Source: Physcomitrium patens
Taxonomy: Eukaryota > Streptophyta > Bryopsida > Funariales > Funariaceae
Assembly (NCBI RefSeq): GCF_000002425.4
Contig: NC_037256.1
Location: forward strand, 6,357,648 to 6,421,647
Reading direction: 5' to 3'
DNA length: 64,000 nt
Part shown: one piece after another, positions 53,272 through 64,000 of the stretch
Numbering within the stretch: the stretch's first letter is position 1
How the letters are laid out: every line of letters begins with the position of its first letter
The notes under the pieces: generated by a model
The model's database searches: none
What the model was told of the DNA's origin: nothing
What the model saw: the letters and a program-made list of their open reading frames with translations, nothing else
Made by a program: the position numbers and the translations under genes

Positions 53272-55746
53272 CTAGACTCGGAATTGGAACAGCAGCCGGG
53301 CTTCCTTAGAATTTCCACCCCCGAGAGGATCTTTCAACGGATAGGACGTTTCTTGGAACTGCATAGATATTAGAACTGCTTGGAACGGAACCAAAGCCTC
53401 CGTAATTGGGACCTCATTGGATTCTGCCATCGAGTCAGGTCTCATATTGGGTACGAATCTTATAATAGGACCTGGATTGGATGGTCCCGACACATTGGCA
53501 TGTGGGACTGAATTGGATTCCTCCGTCTGTTGAGGTCTCAATATTGACATATGTCCCAATACTGATATTGGTTCGTTTAGCCCCGTGGACGACGCTACTT
53601 GCTCTCATGCGATTGATTCATCCATGTCATGAATTAGATTCTTATCTTTTTGTTGGCCTCTCGTAAGCACTGCGTTCACCACCTCGACACAATGTATTGG
53701 TGAGTCTCGTTGAAAAGGGCCTTTGTCCTCTACCGGTTGGCTTGTTTACATTTGCTGGTCTCGGTTATTATAATTAAAGGACGCATTGCACTGCTGATAA
53801 GTGTGACTAGACTGCTTACAATTTCCACATATTGGAGCATAGTCATCACTGGCCCTTGGATTAGGACATTCACTTGTATAATGTCCGATTTATCTGCAAT
53901 GATAGCAACAAAGTGGTCTCCTGTCAACTTCTTCAAGGATAATGGGTGTCTCTATTGGTATATAACGGCTAGGTCTGTTCCATGTCGGATGAGTAAAGGA
54001 TCCTGGTTGACCTATTGTTACTATAGAGTCTGGCATTGGCTTTGTCATGGGTGGATATTGATGGTATCTTAGTTGGTTCATCGCCAATCCGTGAGTATTG
54101 GATACACCTTCTTGGTGAAATTCAGAGTTGAGAAAATTAAAATAATTCTTGTTTTGTTTATTCGCTCGATTTCCATTCCAGCCAAACCTATTTCCCGTTT
54201 GCACTTGATTGACGTCCCACTGGGTTGATAGAGTCATTATCTAGTTATTGAATTATTGTTGCTTCCATAAATTCTAACAGTTGGTGGTAATATGCTTGCC
54301 CTCGCAAAAGGTACATTGTACAGTCATTTGGGGTGGTAAAGGACATTCTGTTACTAAATGACCTTGCCCCTTACAATTGCTGCACCAAACATTGGTCCTA
54401 GTATTGGTTGGCTTTTGCCTCTTCTCCTTATCTTTGGCCATATTAATGGCCATTTCCTCCATTTTCTTTGTCAAGTTCAATAACAAGGCTTCATTGGAAT
54501 CTTTTGAAGCTGGTATTATTTGTTTTTCTGCCAAAGTTGACTTTTGTGTTTGATATGGAAAATATGGAGCATACGCTTTTGTAACTTGCAGTGGTAAAGC
54601 TTCCAATGGGGTAACATTAACTGGCCCCTGAGTATTGGCACTTGAATGGGCCACTGTTTCGATCATCTGTGGATAACTACCCACTGATCCGTTCAAAGCC
54701 GGATATTGATAATTGCTTTAAACTGGTATCATCGTGGCACTCGCAGTTAAAAATTGATCATAATGGCATTCCTCCCAAACCTTGGCTCTATTAAGGGATG
54801 CAGATACCGTAACTGGTTGAGCTTCTTTTACAAACATTTTTAGCTCTGGTGGGTGCAAACCATTTATTAATATAGATAATATAAATGCCTCCGACATTTG
54901 GTGGTTCTGCCACTTACTAAGTATATCAGCCACTCGACCATAATACGATTCCACCGCCTCTCCTAGGATCATTTTGCTGTTCATTAACCTTCCTCGAAGA
55001 CGGTCTTCAAAACCAATTGGTCGAAAATGGGTCAAAAATACATTCTTCAATGCTTCCCACTTCAAAAATTGACCAACTGGTTGACGGTTATACCATTCAA
55101 ATGCCGTATCCTTTAAGGTTGCTGGCAACCATCGTAACCAAATATCCTCGATTCTCCCATTATTGGCGACACATGCTGTCAAAAACTGCGACAAATGTTG
55201 ATCTGGATCCACAAACGAAAAGCCCCTAAAGATAGGTAATGGAGCCACGCTAGTTGTGCGATCACTCACAGTACCCATTTGTACTGCTATAGGAACCGCT
55301 GGACCTCCCATCATCATTGAATTTGACAATGTGACACTTAATCGTTTGTTAATATAGTCTGCGTCTCTCCCAAATATATTTTCCGAACTTTCCACCCTGC
55401 TCAATTTGCTATTATTATCCTTGAACAAGTTTATTGGTTGAATAGGAGGTGAGAATGACGGATTTTAAAACACACTGAATTGGACCTTATTGACCAATAA
55501 TTTATGCCACTCTATAGAACCAGTTTTGATGGAATCGGCAGTTTTCGCTATTGGAAACATACCCAATGGAGTACCCAACTCTTTTGTGATTCTCCCACTC
55601 TCAGTTAACGATCTCAAAAGAAACCCTGGCGTATTGACCAAATTTTCCGCAAGTGCTCTTGGCAATTTCTCTAACGGTATATACTTCTGAAATATTAGAT
55701 GTCGATTAGCTTTTGGGTATGCTCGAATATGACGACAGGCATGCAA
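53272..55746 (-). pseudogene. gag: Gag of element F, one frame with several stops
   Basis: One frame covers the region, with stops including 55,465-55,467, 54,718-54,720, 54,274-54,276 and 53,890-53,892. A Retrotrans_gag domain at 54,718-55,428 contains W-L-P-A-T-L-K-D-T-A-F-E-W-Y and F-L-T-H-F-R-P-I-G. Cys/His knuckles follow: C-S-N-C-K-G-Q-G-H-L-V-T-E-C, C-T-F-C-E-G-K-H-I-T-T-N-C, a third split by the TAA at 53,890-53,892, and C-G-N-C-K-Q-S-S-H. Four knuckles is more than the usual one or two. G shows the same downstream knuckle region. Confidence 0.85.
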
Positions 55747-55984
55747 CCATGGCTTAATCCAGCTTTGTCTATGATTCCTTTTTAACTTTCTTTATTGCTC
55801 GTTTCGCAACAAATTTCTTGCTTGCGATCTCTCTATTCTTTCTCTTGACTGCCGTATTTTCTTTACTGTTAAGTTCTCATTCTTAATAACCATACTCTTT
55901 CATTATATTCTTCTGCGACTGCTACCTATTTTCCATCTACTTCAACTGGCAGTTAATACCTAACACTCCATGATATTATCAATT

Positions 55985-56002
55985 TCTCCGGCAGCGGCGC
56001 CA
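55985..56002 (-). other. tRNA-Asp primer-binding site of F
   Basis: Sense TGGCGCCGCTGCCGGAGA lies 3 nt from the LTR. It matches the complement of the plant tRNA-Asp(GUC) 3' end (TGGCGCCGTTGCCGGGGA) at 16 of 18 positions, as in Athila/Tat-type elements. Confidence 0.88.
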
Positions 56003-56005
56003 AAA

Positions 56006-56701
56006 TGTGATTGTCGTTTTACTTACTCTAACTAATCTAATCAGAGTAAACCTATATAGGGAGATTCGAACATAGGGAAAGAATACCGCATGAGCTTACA
56101 CGGTAGGGTCACACAAGTAACTGTATTCAGCACTACTTAAAACACCCTGGAAACACTACAATGCTTTCCACTTCCTAATAATATTCCACCATCACTGATA
56201 ACAACGTGTAATCCCGCACTATCCTAAATGACATGACATAATCATACTATAATCCAAACTCTGGAGTTCTTCACCATTAACTGCCTTCACATTACAGTGT
56301 TTCACACAAACATAGACTCATTCTCTCTGCTAAACTACAATCAGATTTCAGCATTCAATCTTTCTTCTTCCCATTTAATAACAATCATACTTCCATTCCA
56401 TAATTCACTTTCATAATATTCAGAAACTCTTAATCTTCTTATTCAAAGAAAATAACAAACAAAAGAAAAGAGATAGCACCAAGCTTATTCCAGCTCACAC
56501 TATCACAGTCTGGCCCCTACTTCCTCTCTCCCATCCTCCTTATGCTACCACGAGATACCAACTGCTACATTTCTAATGAAAATTACTTTTCCTAACTATT
56601 CATCCATTTTACCTACTGAACTACCTTTTCAACAGTCATCTATCCATGTTTACACTATAAACTAAGTATCTACAATTCAACAAATAACTACTTATTCTAC
56701 A
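56006..56701 (-). repeat. 5' LTR of element F (696 bp)
   Basis: TGTGATTGTCG...TTATTCTACA, followed by the ATGTA duplication and E integrase sequence. Confidence 0.95.
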
Positions 56702-56706
56702 ATGTA

Positions 56707-57328
56707 CAACCACATAAGGTCCAAACCAACGCTTAAGAAACTTTTTAAGAGCACTATGTTGGTTATCCAAGCTGTTGTCATATACCAGAATCTAATCACC
56801 TTCTTGAATATCTTTTGGTCTCAATCTGTGTCGCTTATCAAATCTATCTTTATTCTTCAAGCAGGACTCTGTCAGCCTTATAATTACTTTTTCTACATCT
56901 TCAGGTCTTCTTTCTAGTTGACAAATTCGAAGTACAAGAAGTTCTTTTTTAGATATATTGTCTTACCAAGGCAAGATACTCCAAGTAGGTATTTGCTCTT
57001 CAATGGACATAATGCGCTTCTGTCTTTGTATTAACTCTGCCGGCATATATCCTGTCACTGAACTGTGAGTAGTACGATCAGTCCAAAGAGAAAATGGTAA
57101 TAATCTTGGCCATTCTCTTGCTCTTCCTTTGTAAGCTTTAACAATGGCCTTTACAATAGGAAGATGACCTCTCTCACTCTTAGCATTGCCTTCTAGATTA
57201 TAAGATGTAGTACGTACTAGCTTAACTCCACATCTTTCAAAGAATTGTCTAGCCTCATGTGCATCCAATTCCCCACTATCAATAGTAATTTTTCCAATAC
57301 ATCCATATCTACAAATCACATCTTTCAA
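56707..57328 (-). pseudogene. Integrase of element E (core and GPY motif)
   Basis: 56,963-57,328 encodes I-T-I-D-S-G-E-L-D-A-H-E-A-R-Q-F-F, T-S-Y-N-L-E-G-N-A-K-S-E-R-G-H, then W-P-R-L-L-P-F-S-L-W-T-D-R-T-T-H. This is a recognisable integrase core with the catalytic Glu in S-E-R-G-H. Nearer F it reads F-L-K-R-W-F-G-P-Y-V-V-V-H, the GPY/F module, which is joined across F to 50,684. Stops separate the pieces. Confidence 0.85.
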
Positions 57329-57739
57329 TAAAAATCTACAAACTCTTTTAGTGGATTTTGTTTGTAGAGCTCTTCCTTCTACTTGGTTAGATAAATCTTC
57401 TCATACTAGAGCCAAGTATCACATTTTCCATATCTCCATAGGCATAGTAACTAGGTCCACATTCCATTTATAATGTATTGTAAGTAGATATGTAGGATGC
57501 AATCCATCTCTATGTCAAATCTTTGAGTATATCTAACAAGTTTGGCATGATTCTATAAACTTCACCACATCTCTATACATGTTACGCGACTAATATTTTT
57601 CTTTCATCTTGTTAAAGGTGGCATAAATACCTCTATGTTCAGTCTACAAACCATCATAAAATTCATGGATTAACTGTTATTGCATCTCTTTCTTGCAAAC
57701 TACTCTTTGTGGCATTCCACTACCCCATTTGTATCGCTT

Positions 57740-58186
57740 CTATAGGTAACCACCTTGTAAGAGGTAGTTATAAGCCTTCTGTCTAATCTGTTTGAAATGA
57801 ATTTCACTCCATCCTGATTGTCTTGATAATATGTTTAAATAGCGTCCAATATCAATCCATTCTTCTTCATGCAATTCTTCTGTAAATGGTATTGGATATT
57901 CATCTTCTCTTTGTTGTACCGTAGAATAAAAGATAGTACCTACATCTTTAGTATCTTCAATCAAATCTTCTTTTTGTTCATATCTGGCTCAGGATAGCCT
58001 ATTTACTACAAGTTTATCCTTGCTTGCTATATGCCTAAATTCAAGATTCAAAGATTTAATATATGCAATCCATCTTAGAATAGCAATATCAGGGGTGTTA
58101 CAGTTGATAATCATTCCTAATAGTGGCAAGAAATCTGTTTCCACTATCACTAGTGCTCCAATTAAATAATCTCTTTCACTTTTCAT
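57740..58186 (-). pseudogene. RNase H and integrase N-terminal region of E
   Basis: 57,989-58,186 reads L-I-G-A-L-V-I-V-E-T-D-F-L-P-L-L-G-M-I then L-R-W-I-A-Y-I and F-R-H-I-A-S-K-D-K-L-V-V-N-R-L-S. This is the end of a gypsy RNase H (I-x-G-x-x-N-x-V-A-D-x-L-S type) with substitutions. 57,740-57,964 is the linker into integrase. Confidence 0.75.
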
Positions 58187-58402
58187 AGCTGTAACTATTT
58201 TCCATAGCTCCTATTTCACCTGTGGATAGTTTCTTTGTCGTTCATTTAATACTTTAGCTCCAAATCTAATAGCAAACTTATTACTTTCTTCATCATTTTG
58301 TCCTAAAGCCCAACCAACTATTGGACTAGTATCAACTATAAGTATCACCAATTTGCCATCCTCATAACTTATCCTTCGCAATACAGGTAGAGAAGCAAGT
58401 AA

Positions 58403-59783
58403 TTACTTTAGCTTTTGAATTATTTCTGTATGTTTTTCTTCCCATTTAAATTTCTTCCCTTTTTGTAGCAAACTATAAAGAGGATCAGCTATATGTGCAT
58501 AATGAGGAATCCATACACAATAATATATGCAAGCTCCTAAAATCCTCCGTACCTCTGTTTGTGAGCTACAAATATCCTTCATTCGTTGTATGGCATCCAC
58601 CTTATTAGGATCAGGTTTGCAACCAAACCATCTATATAAATGCCCTATAATAACAACTTTTCGAACTCCAAAGGTAGATTTAGCTCCTAATAGTGTCAAA
58701 TGAATCTCCTCAAGTCGAGATAAAATTTTGTTACTCAGTAAAATATGATTAGATACAAATTTATGGCACCCCTTCTGATCCATTGTTTCATTTTTTTTCT
58801 TCTTCCACACACCTTTTTATTGGAATATCATCTAAGAAAGGCATAATCTTTTTTGGAACGAAATCACAAAGAACCTTATTCATTCCATTCATCATGTGAG
58901 CTACTGAGTTTGTTGCTCTTTGTGGCAATCTACACATCTTAACTAATCCTAAAGGTGTTCTCATAATAGTAACATCTTTGCTTTCTTCAGCTAATTGAAA
59001 CTGATCATATCCAGAATAAAGATCTCTAATAGAGTAAATAGCTCTACCAGTAAATGTCTCAGCAAATTCTCCAACAATTGATCCAGCTCTAGTATTTCTA
59101 AAAGTTACTTGATTCACTGATTGCATATCTTGAATGAATCCTAGTGTTCCATTTTTCTTTGGTACTATAAATCAACAGCTAGAATATGGTGCAAATGATG
59201 GCTCGAGGATCTTCATTTGCATCTTTTCTTTTAAAAGCTCTATAAGTTTAAATAGATGTACTTTAGGTACTAAAATTGGTCTTAAATTCCAAAGAACATG
59301 TGGGACTGTAAATATAATCATTGGTGCTACAACACTTGGATTGACACATCCCATTTTTGAAGGTTCAAAAGCAAAAGCCTTTCCATGCATACTTAACATA
59401 TTTCTAAATTCCATTTCTTCAACAAACAATAGAAAATTTGTAGATCCTATTTTTAACTCATTAAGTATATTTTTAGTAAATTTATGGTAAATTCGTTTAG
59501 AATCTCGTAAGTCCTTCTCCTTCAAAGCTTGTTGAACTTGATGATTGGAATCACTAGATAATGGTATAGCTACAGGTTTTATTTTCTTCTCCACAGTCTT
59601 GTACTTAGTTTCAACTTTGACTTCATAATCTTGAAATGCTTGTATAGCTGAATAGAGCTCTCTTGAATGTACTTGCATCACTTGATCTTCATTTTTTTTT
59701 TCAACCTTTAAAAGTTCTTCCATAAAATCTTCTAAATTAGTCTGCATACATACACCTACTATCTTATCATCTCCATCAAGCAC
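58403..59783 (-). pseudogene. Reverse transcriptase of E
   Basis: Two open pieces carry the core: 58,788-59,126 has Y-S-I-R-D-L-Y-S-G-Y-D-Q-F-Q and F-L-D-D-I-P, and 58,403-58,810 has W-F-G-C-K-P-D-P-N-K-V-D-A-I and R-R-I-L-G-A-C. 59,172-59,783 is the upstream linker with V-P-K-V-H-L-F-K-L-I-E-L-L-K-E-K-M. The F-L-D-D-I catalytic pair is retained, but frames are broken at about 59,126-59,172 and 58,800. Confidence 0.82.
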
Positions 59784-60070
59784 ACCCTCTCTTTTTAGGT
59801 CTTTTTTAAATTTTTACACAACTTTTTTCTTTCACTTTGGTAGATCATTAAATTGTGTATAGATAACAAATCCATTCTTAGATAATTCTACAACTCTTGT
59901 ATTAAAGGTACTTTCTTTTTCATACAAGAATACCTTTTTTGATGTACCACTATATTTCCACTCTATAGTCGTACCTTGCAAAAATCCGTAAACTCTTCAC
60001 TAACCCTTGGTAATAAATCACTTAGTAAATAATCTCGATTGTGCTCATGGTTTGCACGTACTGTTAGAAA

Positions 60071-60817
60071 TTATACTGCTCTTTTTCTATCTTGACTTCT
60101 AATACGGGCACATACTGATCCATCATCCAAAACTTTGGTTTCCATCCTTATAGCTATAATATATGGTTGACTAAAAATCACTGGGTATGAAGTAGTGACT
60201 TGAACAAAAAAATTTTGTTCTGTGGTCACATCTCCAACCTTTACCTTCATATTAGAGCAAGCACCATAAAGATCTTTTTTTGTATTATTTACTGTCCAAA
60301 TTACCCATCCATGGTTAATATCAATGGACAACCTTCCACGTTTATAGATTTCTTTTGATATAATATTAATTTCAGATCTATGGTCAATAAGAGCAATTAC
60401 GGGTTCTTCCAAGTCTTCCAATTTTACTAAAGTCTCTGTGGTGGCTCTTGTCCAATGTCCCTTGGTATAGTGTCCAGGGCCCTTATCATCATCTTTGTAT
60501 TCATCCAAATCAAATTGTCCCTTTTTATTGATATAACATTGTGTCAATTCATGTTCTTCTTCTTTAGTCAAGATTATATCCAAAGCATTAGATACAGCAG
60601 ATTCTCCTGTCAATTGCCTCTTTCGCTTAATAGTGTCTATAATGACTTCATAAAACTCTCTCTTTGTAATGTCTAAAATTTCTCGTAGAGTAAATTCAAT
60701 TTTGGCATTCAATACTCTTTTTTCCAAGACTCCTTTCAAATTTGTAGCTACCTCAATATCAGATTGAAGCTTATAAGTAACATGCTTACTCTTTCCTTTG
60801 TCTTTATCAACTTCCAT
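60071..60817 (-). pseudogene. Protease region of element E
   Basis: 248 codons. It begins M-E-V-D-K-D-K-G-K-S-K-H-V-T-Y-K-L-Q-S-D-I-E, a conserved start of the protease-bearing ORF in this family. The active site reads I-D-H-R-S-E-I-N where D-x-G-S-E-I-N is expected, so the catalytic Gly is replaced by Arg. Then F-F-V-Q-V and V-I-F-S-Q-P-Y-I correspond to the flap and the usual G-x-P-(F/Y). Frame intact, but probably catalytically dead. Confidence 0.75.
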
Positions 60818-60826
60818 TCTTTCTTC

Positions 60827-61339
60827 CTATTTTTTTTTTGGCAGTGAAGCATTTCCAGGATGTAATATCGATGGCCCGGCCTTGGATGGTCTATTAGCAT
60901 GTGGTATAGGTATTTCTTTATTTTGTATTGTTTCTACATGCCTTTGAGATCTCCTTTTATTTGTTGGCTCTTCAAGATATTCTTCTATTTCATTTCTTTT
61001 CCTTTTCACCTCCATTAGGGCTTCATATTGAAACTTTATCAAATAAGTATGTATAAATATAGTATCTATAGGGTCATTCCATCCTGTGGCATTTTTAATT
61101 ATTGTGGCTATATTAAGTAATTCCTACCTTGTTATTTTTTCTTTATTCATGCTGATAACAGCATCATTCCATAGATCCCCTGTGTTTACATGCTTGTCAA
61201 AAACATCCTCCTTCTTCCTTACAACCTCAATGCCATAAGTAATAGCTTCGCTTGATGCCATAGCCTCTTGAGATAAATGTTCTTTTTTCAAAATTGGTTT
61301 TGAAAAACTCACATGTATCTTGTAACGTAATTTTTCCAT
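60827..61339 (-). pseudogene. C-terminal gag fragments of element E
   Basis: Two short open pieces (60,827-61,042, with K-R-K-R-N-E-I-E-E-Y-L-E-E-P-T-N-K-R-R-S; 61,124-61,339, with G-I-E-V-V-R-K-K-E-D-V-F) are separated by a stop. Both are also found in E1 (6225-6620). Confidence 0.75.
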
Positions 61340-61931
61340 CTTTTAATAAAATTACTCTTTGTCGTAGAATATCAGCAAAATCTCCATACTCCCTTCAAGG
61401 ATGCTCCATACTATTGCACCAAATACATCGTTATATATATCCTGACTTTGATATAGATTTGCTCTCATGTAATCCTTCTTTCTCCTCTAGCTTTGCCAGT
61501 TTGATTTGTAAGTCTTTCATTCCTTTTATCAACTCATTAATCACATCTTTCTGTGGTGTAATTATAGACATATGAATTAAAATAGTACTTATTAGTATAG
61601 CAGGTTCTGACAGCTACTTATGAGTTTTTGTAGTTGGTAGAGGTCTAGTCTCTTGCCTTACTACCACCTTACTCCTCTGATACTTTCTTTTGACAAGTAT
61701 GCCCACAGCTTCAGAGACTTCCTTCCAATCAATATTAAGTCCATTTTCCTATGTATTATCCTCCAATAGTAATTCCAACTCCCTTTGTAAATCATTGCTA
61801 GCTGATTGAAGAAATAACTCCACCTTATCATTTTCAAGGGTAAGCTTTTCTACTCGAGACAATTGAAGAAACTGTCTTTCAAATTCTCAAAATAACTCTG
61901 TTGCAACCAAATCCTTGTTGGATTTATTGAC

Positions 61932-62437
61932 CTATCTCATAAACGATTTTCTTGTCACCCTTTCTGCATCTTCCAAAGAATATTTTTCTTTTAGCTCAAG
62001 GACAAAATCCTTCCATTTCTCTCCATGAGTTTTAATAATTTCTTTTATATGCTCACGAAGCTCTGATACAACTGCAAGATCAAATGTTAAGATCATATCT
62101 TTCTCTAGTACTTTATTGAGCTCCATCTCTTGAGAATAATACTTAAGATACTTGGAAATATTTCTTCCATCAAATTGATCCAATAAACCAACAACAGATT
62201 ACAAGGCTTTAATAGCCAATGCCTCTTTGCACTCCACTGCTTGCTGTTGTTGCATAAAAAGTACAAATGCTTGAAACATTTGAGTTGTAGGAAGATCAAG
62301 TTGTAATGGAGATTCTCCACAGCAATTCTTCCTACCACTTCCTTGCCCCTCTTCCATAATAAAAGCCAAAATATTTCTTCAAAACTATCTACCCCAGAAA
62401 TTTTCACGTCGGATTCACCAGGTCTATTGTATGGCAT
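61932..62437 (-). pseudogene. N-terminal gag of element E, starting inside the LTR
   Basis: The ATG at 62,437 lies 10 bp inside the 5' LTR and the frame M-P-Y-N-R-P-G-E-S-D-V-K crosses the LTR end and probable PBS. E1 has the parallel M-R-Y-N...F-G-K-L-D-M-K at 7674. A frame break follows S-F-E-E-I-F. The gag domain continues at 61,932-62,183 (L-D-Q-F-D-G-R-N-I-S-K-Y-L-K-Y-Y, then W-K-D-F-V-L-E-L-K-E-K-Y-S-L-E-D-A). Frameshifts make it non-functional. Confidence 0.7.
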
Positions 62438-63760
62438 GATTTGCTATTTTGCGAATACATAGGGTATCTAGTTGTAGAGAGTGTAGCTTAAATCTTTATA
62501 TGATTCTTGTCTTAGCTTCCAAAAACTCCTTTATTTTTGTATAAAACTCCAAATATAACAAAGTTTCTTCAAACATATTTTTCTTGCGAAAGATTTTCTT
62601 GCCCCAAACTTTAGAAAATCATAACTATTGATCTAACTATTTTCTTTGTCTCAAATTTACATGATAGGTAGAGTTCACCTTTAAATTTTACCACAAAAAA
62701 AAACCAACTACAAATTCACTCTCGATCTTTTGACATCTAAGAAACCCTAGTAGGCACTCTAAACCCTAATTTATAAGCACCCGAAAAACTATTTTCCTTA
62801 TATCTCAAAAATCCAAACTCCAAATATCATACAACTTATGCATAATGTTTATTAACATGAAATTATACATTTCCTGAAATTTTGAGCCAAAATCTTGTCA
62901 AATTGCTCAAGATATAGCTCAAGAGACAACCACTAGTAAATCGGTTTACTTACTACCCTTAGATTGCATGTGCTGACTTCAAAATCCAATAACTCCTTCA
63001 TTCCAGCTTGGAATCTAATAAGCAATATGTAAAAAGTATAGCCGCAAAAGTGCTCTCTCCAGTTGCAGTCGCTGATCCTCAATTGCTATCCGTACACGTG
63101 TGTTATGCCCAAAAGAGTGACAGTAGGTCCAAAACTAACACCTTAACTTTGAGCACCTGTAACTTCTTCATAAAAACCCCAAATGATACAAAACTTGCAC
63201 CAAAATCATAGCCAAAAACCTAAAACTTCTGATCCTAGCCTTCAAAACTCGAATGGCCTCGAGAAACTAACCCTAATCCTTAATATGGCCTCGGGCAGCC
63301 TCCTCAAAGCCCATTGGTCATGATTTTTGACCAATAGTAATGGAGATTTTCATTATTCATCTCCATTCATCTATATTGGTGCCCTATTTACTCCCTTTGC
63401 TACCAAAATCCTTCTTCAATCCTTTTTCTTATAAGATTTATATAATTTATGCTCTAAACACCAAATAGAAAAACCAAAAGAAGTTTTCAAAGGTCACCAA
63501 TGTCTAACAAGGGTGACTCTAAATATTTAGAAGTTACTATCAATCAAAACCAATCTTAAAAGCCACTATCAAAAAGAAATTAAAGTTATACAAATTCTAT
63601 AGTAATCTTTTTAAACAACCTCTTCTCAAGGTAATAATCAAATTATATTCTACAACAAACTAAAATCTACTAACATGGCTCTCACCATATTATTTAATAA
63701 ATTATATATAAAGTACATAATTATATTATTTTCATATAATAGCCAAACCACAATATGACA
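62428..63760 (-). repeat. 5' LTR of element E
   Basis: Plus-strand TGTATGGCATGATTTGC to CCACAATATGACA. It is nearly identical to the 3' LTR across about 1.28 kb, but the first 15-20 bp differ. Confidence 0.88.
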
Positions 63761-64000
63761 CCGGGACAAAGTTCAAAAATTGGAAAGAAGAAAGTTTACC
63801 TATTAATGATAGATTGCTTATACTCATAGGTGTATGATGGATATAAGATGGTTGCTGGTTGGTTGTAGGTCCTAATATCGATTTATCAAGAAAATCTGAA
63901 GTGAGATTTTGGTTAACAAGATTAGGAATTTTTGATCCATACCTCGAGTAAAAGATTAAAAGTAGGGCCCTTAGTTGAAGTTTTTTTTAGTATTTTGAAT
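63761..64000. other. Flank beyond element E
   Basis: 240 bp with no recognised element or gene. It does not obviously continue element G. Confidence 0.5.

Larger units (their letters stand above)
50685..56701 (-). mobile_element. Element F: non-autonomous gag-protease gypsy element
   Basis: The 696-bp LTRs at 50,685-51,380 and 56,006-56,701 are flanked by perfect ATGTA duplications (50,680-50,684; 56,702-56,706). Internally, on the minus strand, are a tRNA-Asp PBS, a stop-containing gag, a protease ORF and only the first tens of codons of RT. The rest of RT, RNase H and integrase are absent. It would need enzymes from an autonomous relative, such as an intact version of G. Confidence 0.95.
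49082..63760 (-). mobile_element. Element E: chromodomain-less Ty3/gypsy element, split by F
   Basis: LTRs of about 1.33 kb at 49,082-50,416 and 62,428-63,760 are nearly identical in their middles. Internally on the minus strand: gag, protease, RT, RNase H and integrase, all with stops or frameshifts. Element F is inserted in the integrase C-terminus, and removing it leaves about 8.66 kb. No matching target duplication was found (left flank TCTAG, right flank CCGGG). Clade uncertain: integrase K-S-E-R-G-H-L-P-I-V-K-A differs from chromoviruses. Confidence 0.88.

Noticed and set aside
49077-63765. Target-site duplication for element E
   Set aside because: Flanks TCTAG and CCGGG do not match; no alternative border gave a convincing pair.

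Overview
The window is AT-rich eukaryotic nuclear DNA with no recognisable host gene, rRNA or tRNA gene. Nearly all structure comes from nested Ty3/gypsy LTR retrotransposons of different ages. The host is probably a land plant. One element uses a tRNA-Asp primer site as plant Athila/Tat-type elements do, and the chromodomain elements resemble the Tf1/Tcn1-like chromoviruses known from fungi and from non-seed plants such as mosses and lycophytes. A moss-like genome is my best inference; a TE-rich fungus is not excluded.

Left block (1-12,330, Russian doll): element A (1-4443, minus, cut by the window edge) sits in an older plus-strand element D (4444-6224), which sits in E1 (6225-8986, minus, chromodomain-less gypsy), which sits in the gag of H (8987-about 10,340, minus). 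An E-family LTR (10,370-11,995) follows. Middle (12,331-27,924): a solo LTR with clear TSD, a divergent E-like LTR carrying a 46-bp tandem array, about 2.5 kb of unrecognised AT-rich DNA, minisatellites, then H2 (18,269-25,900, plus), a full-length but decayed chromovirus with an unrelated 1.2-kb LTR inserted at its pol end.

Right half: element C (27,964-34,202, minus), whose LTRs carry heat-shock-element arrays; a truncated element K (35,263-about 37,017); an old plus-strand gypsy element G (about 37,018-49,081, split by an E-like LTR and by B); element B (41,656-48,033, minus), the youngest and best preserved, with 553-bp LTRs differing at 3 sites, TSD TTATG and an open 1162-codon pol; and element E (49,082-63,760, minus), split in its integrase by non-autonomous F (50,685-56,701, TSD ATGTA, tRNA-Asp PBS).

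The A/B/C/D/H/H2/K group shares an unusual plan. Each part below is visible in the copies that retain the relevant region. The LTR has a TATA box about 31 bp upstream of an 11-nt sequence complementary to the PBS (Tf1-like self-priming). The 5' leader has repeated hairpins with a conserved GTGGATTACC loop and compensatory stem changes. Gag and pol overlap in the -1 frame near a conserved RAAAAC site. Pol is PR-RT-RH-IN-chromodomain. A small extra gene (ORF3) lies between pol and the polypurine tract, carries the motif GMGHYRWL..(x)..NHL, and persists in at least five copies. ORF3 and the leader hairpins are the strongest candidates for undescribed biology here.
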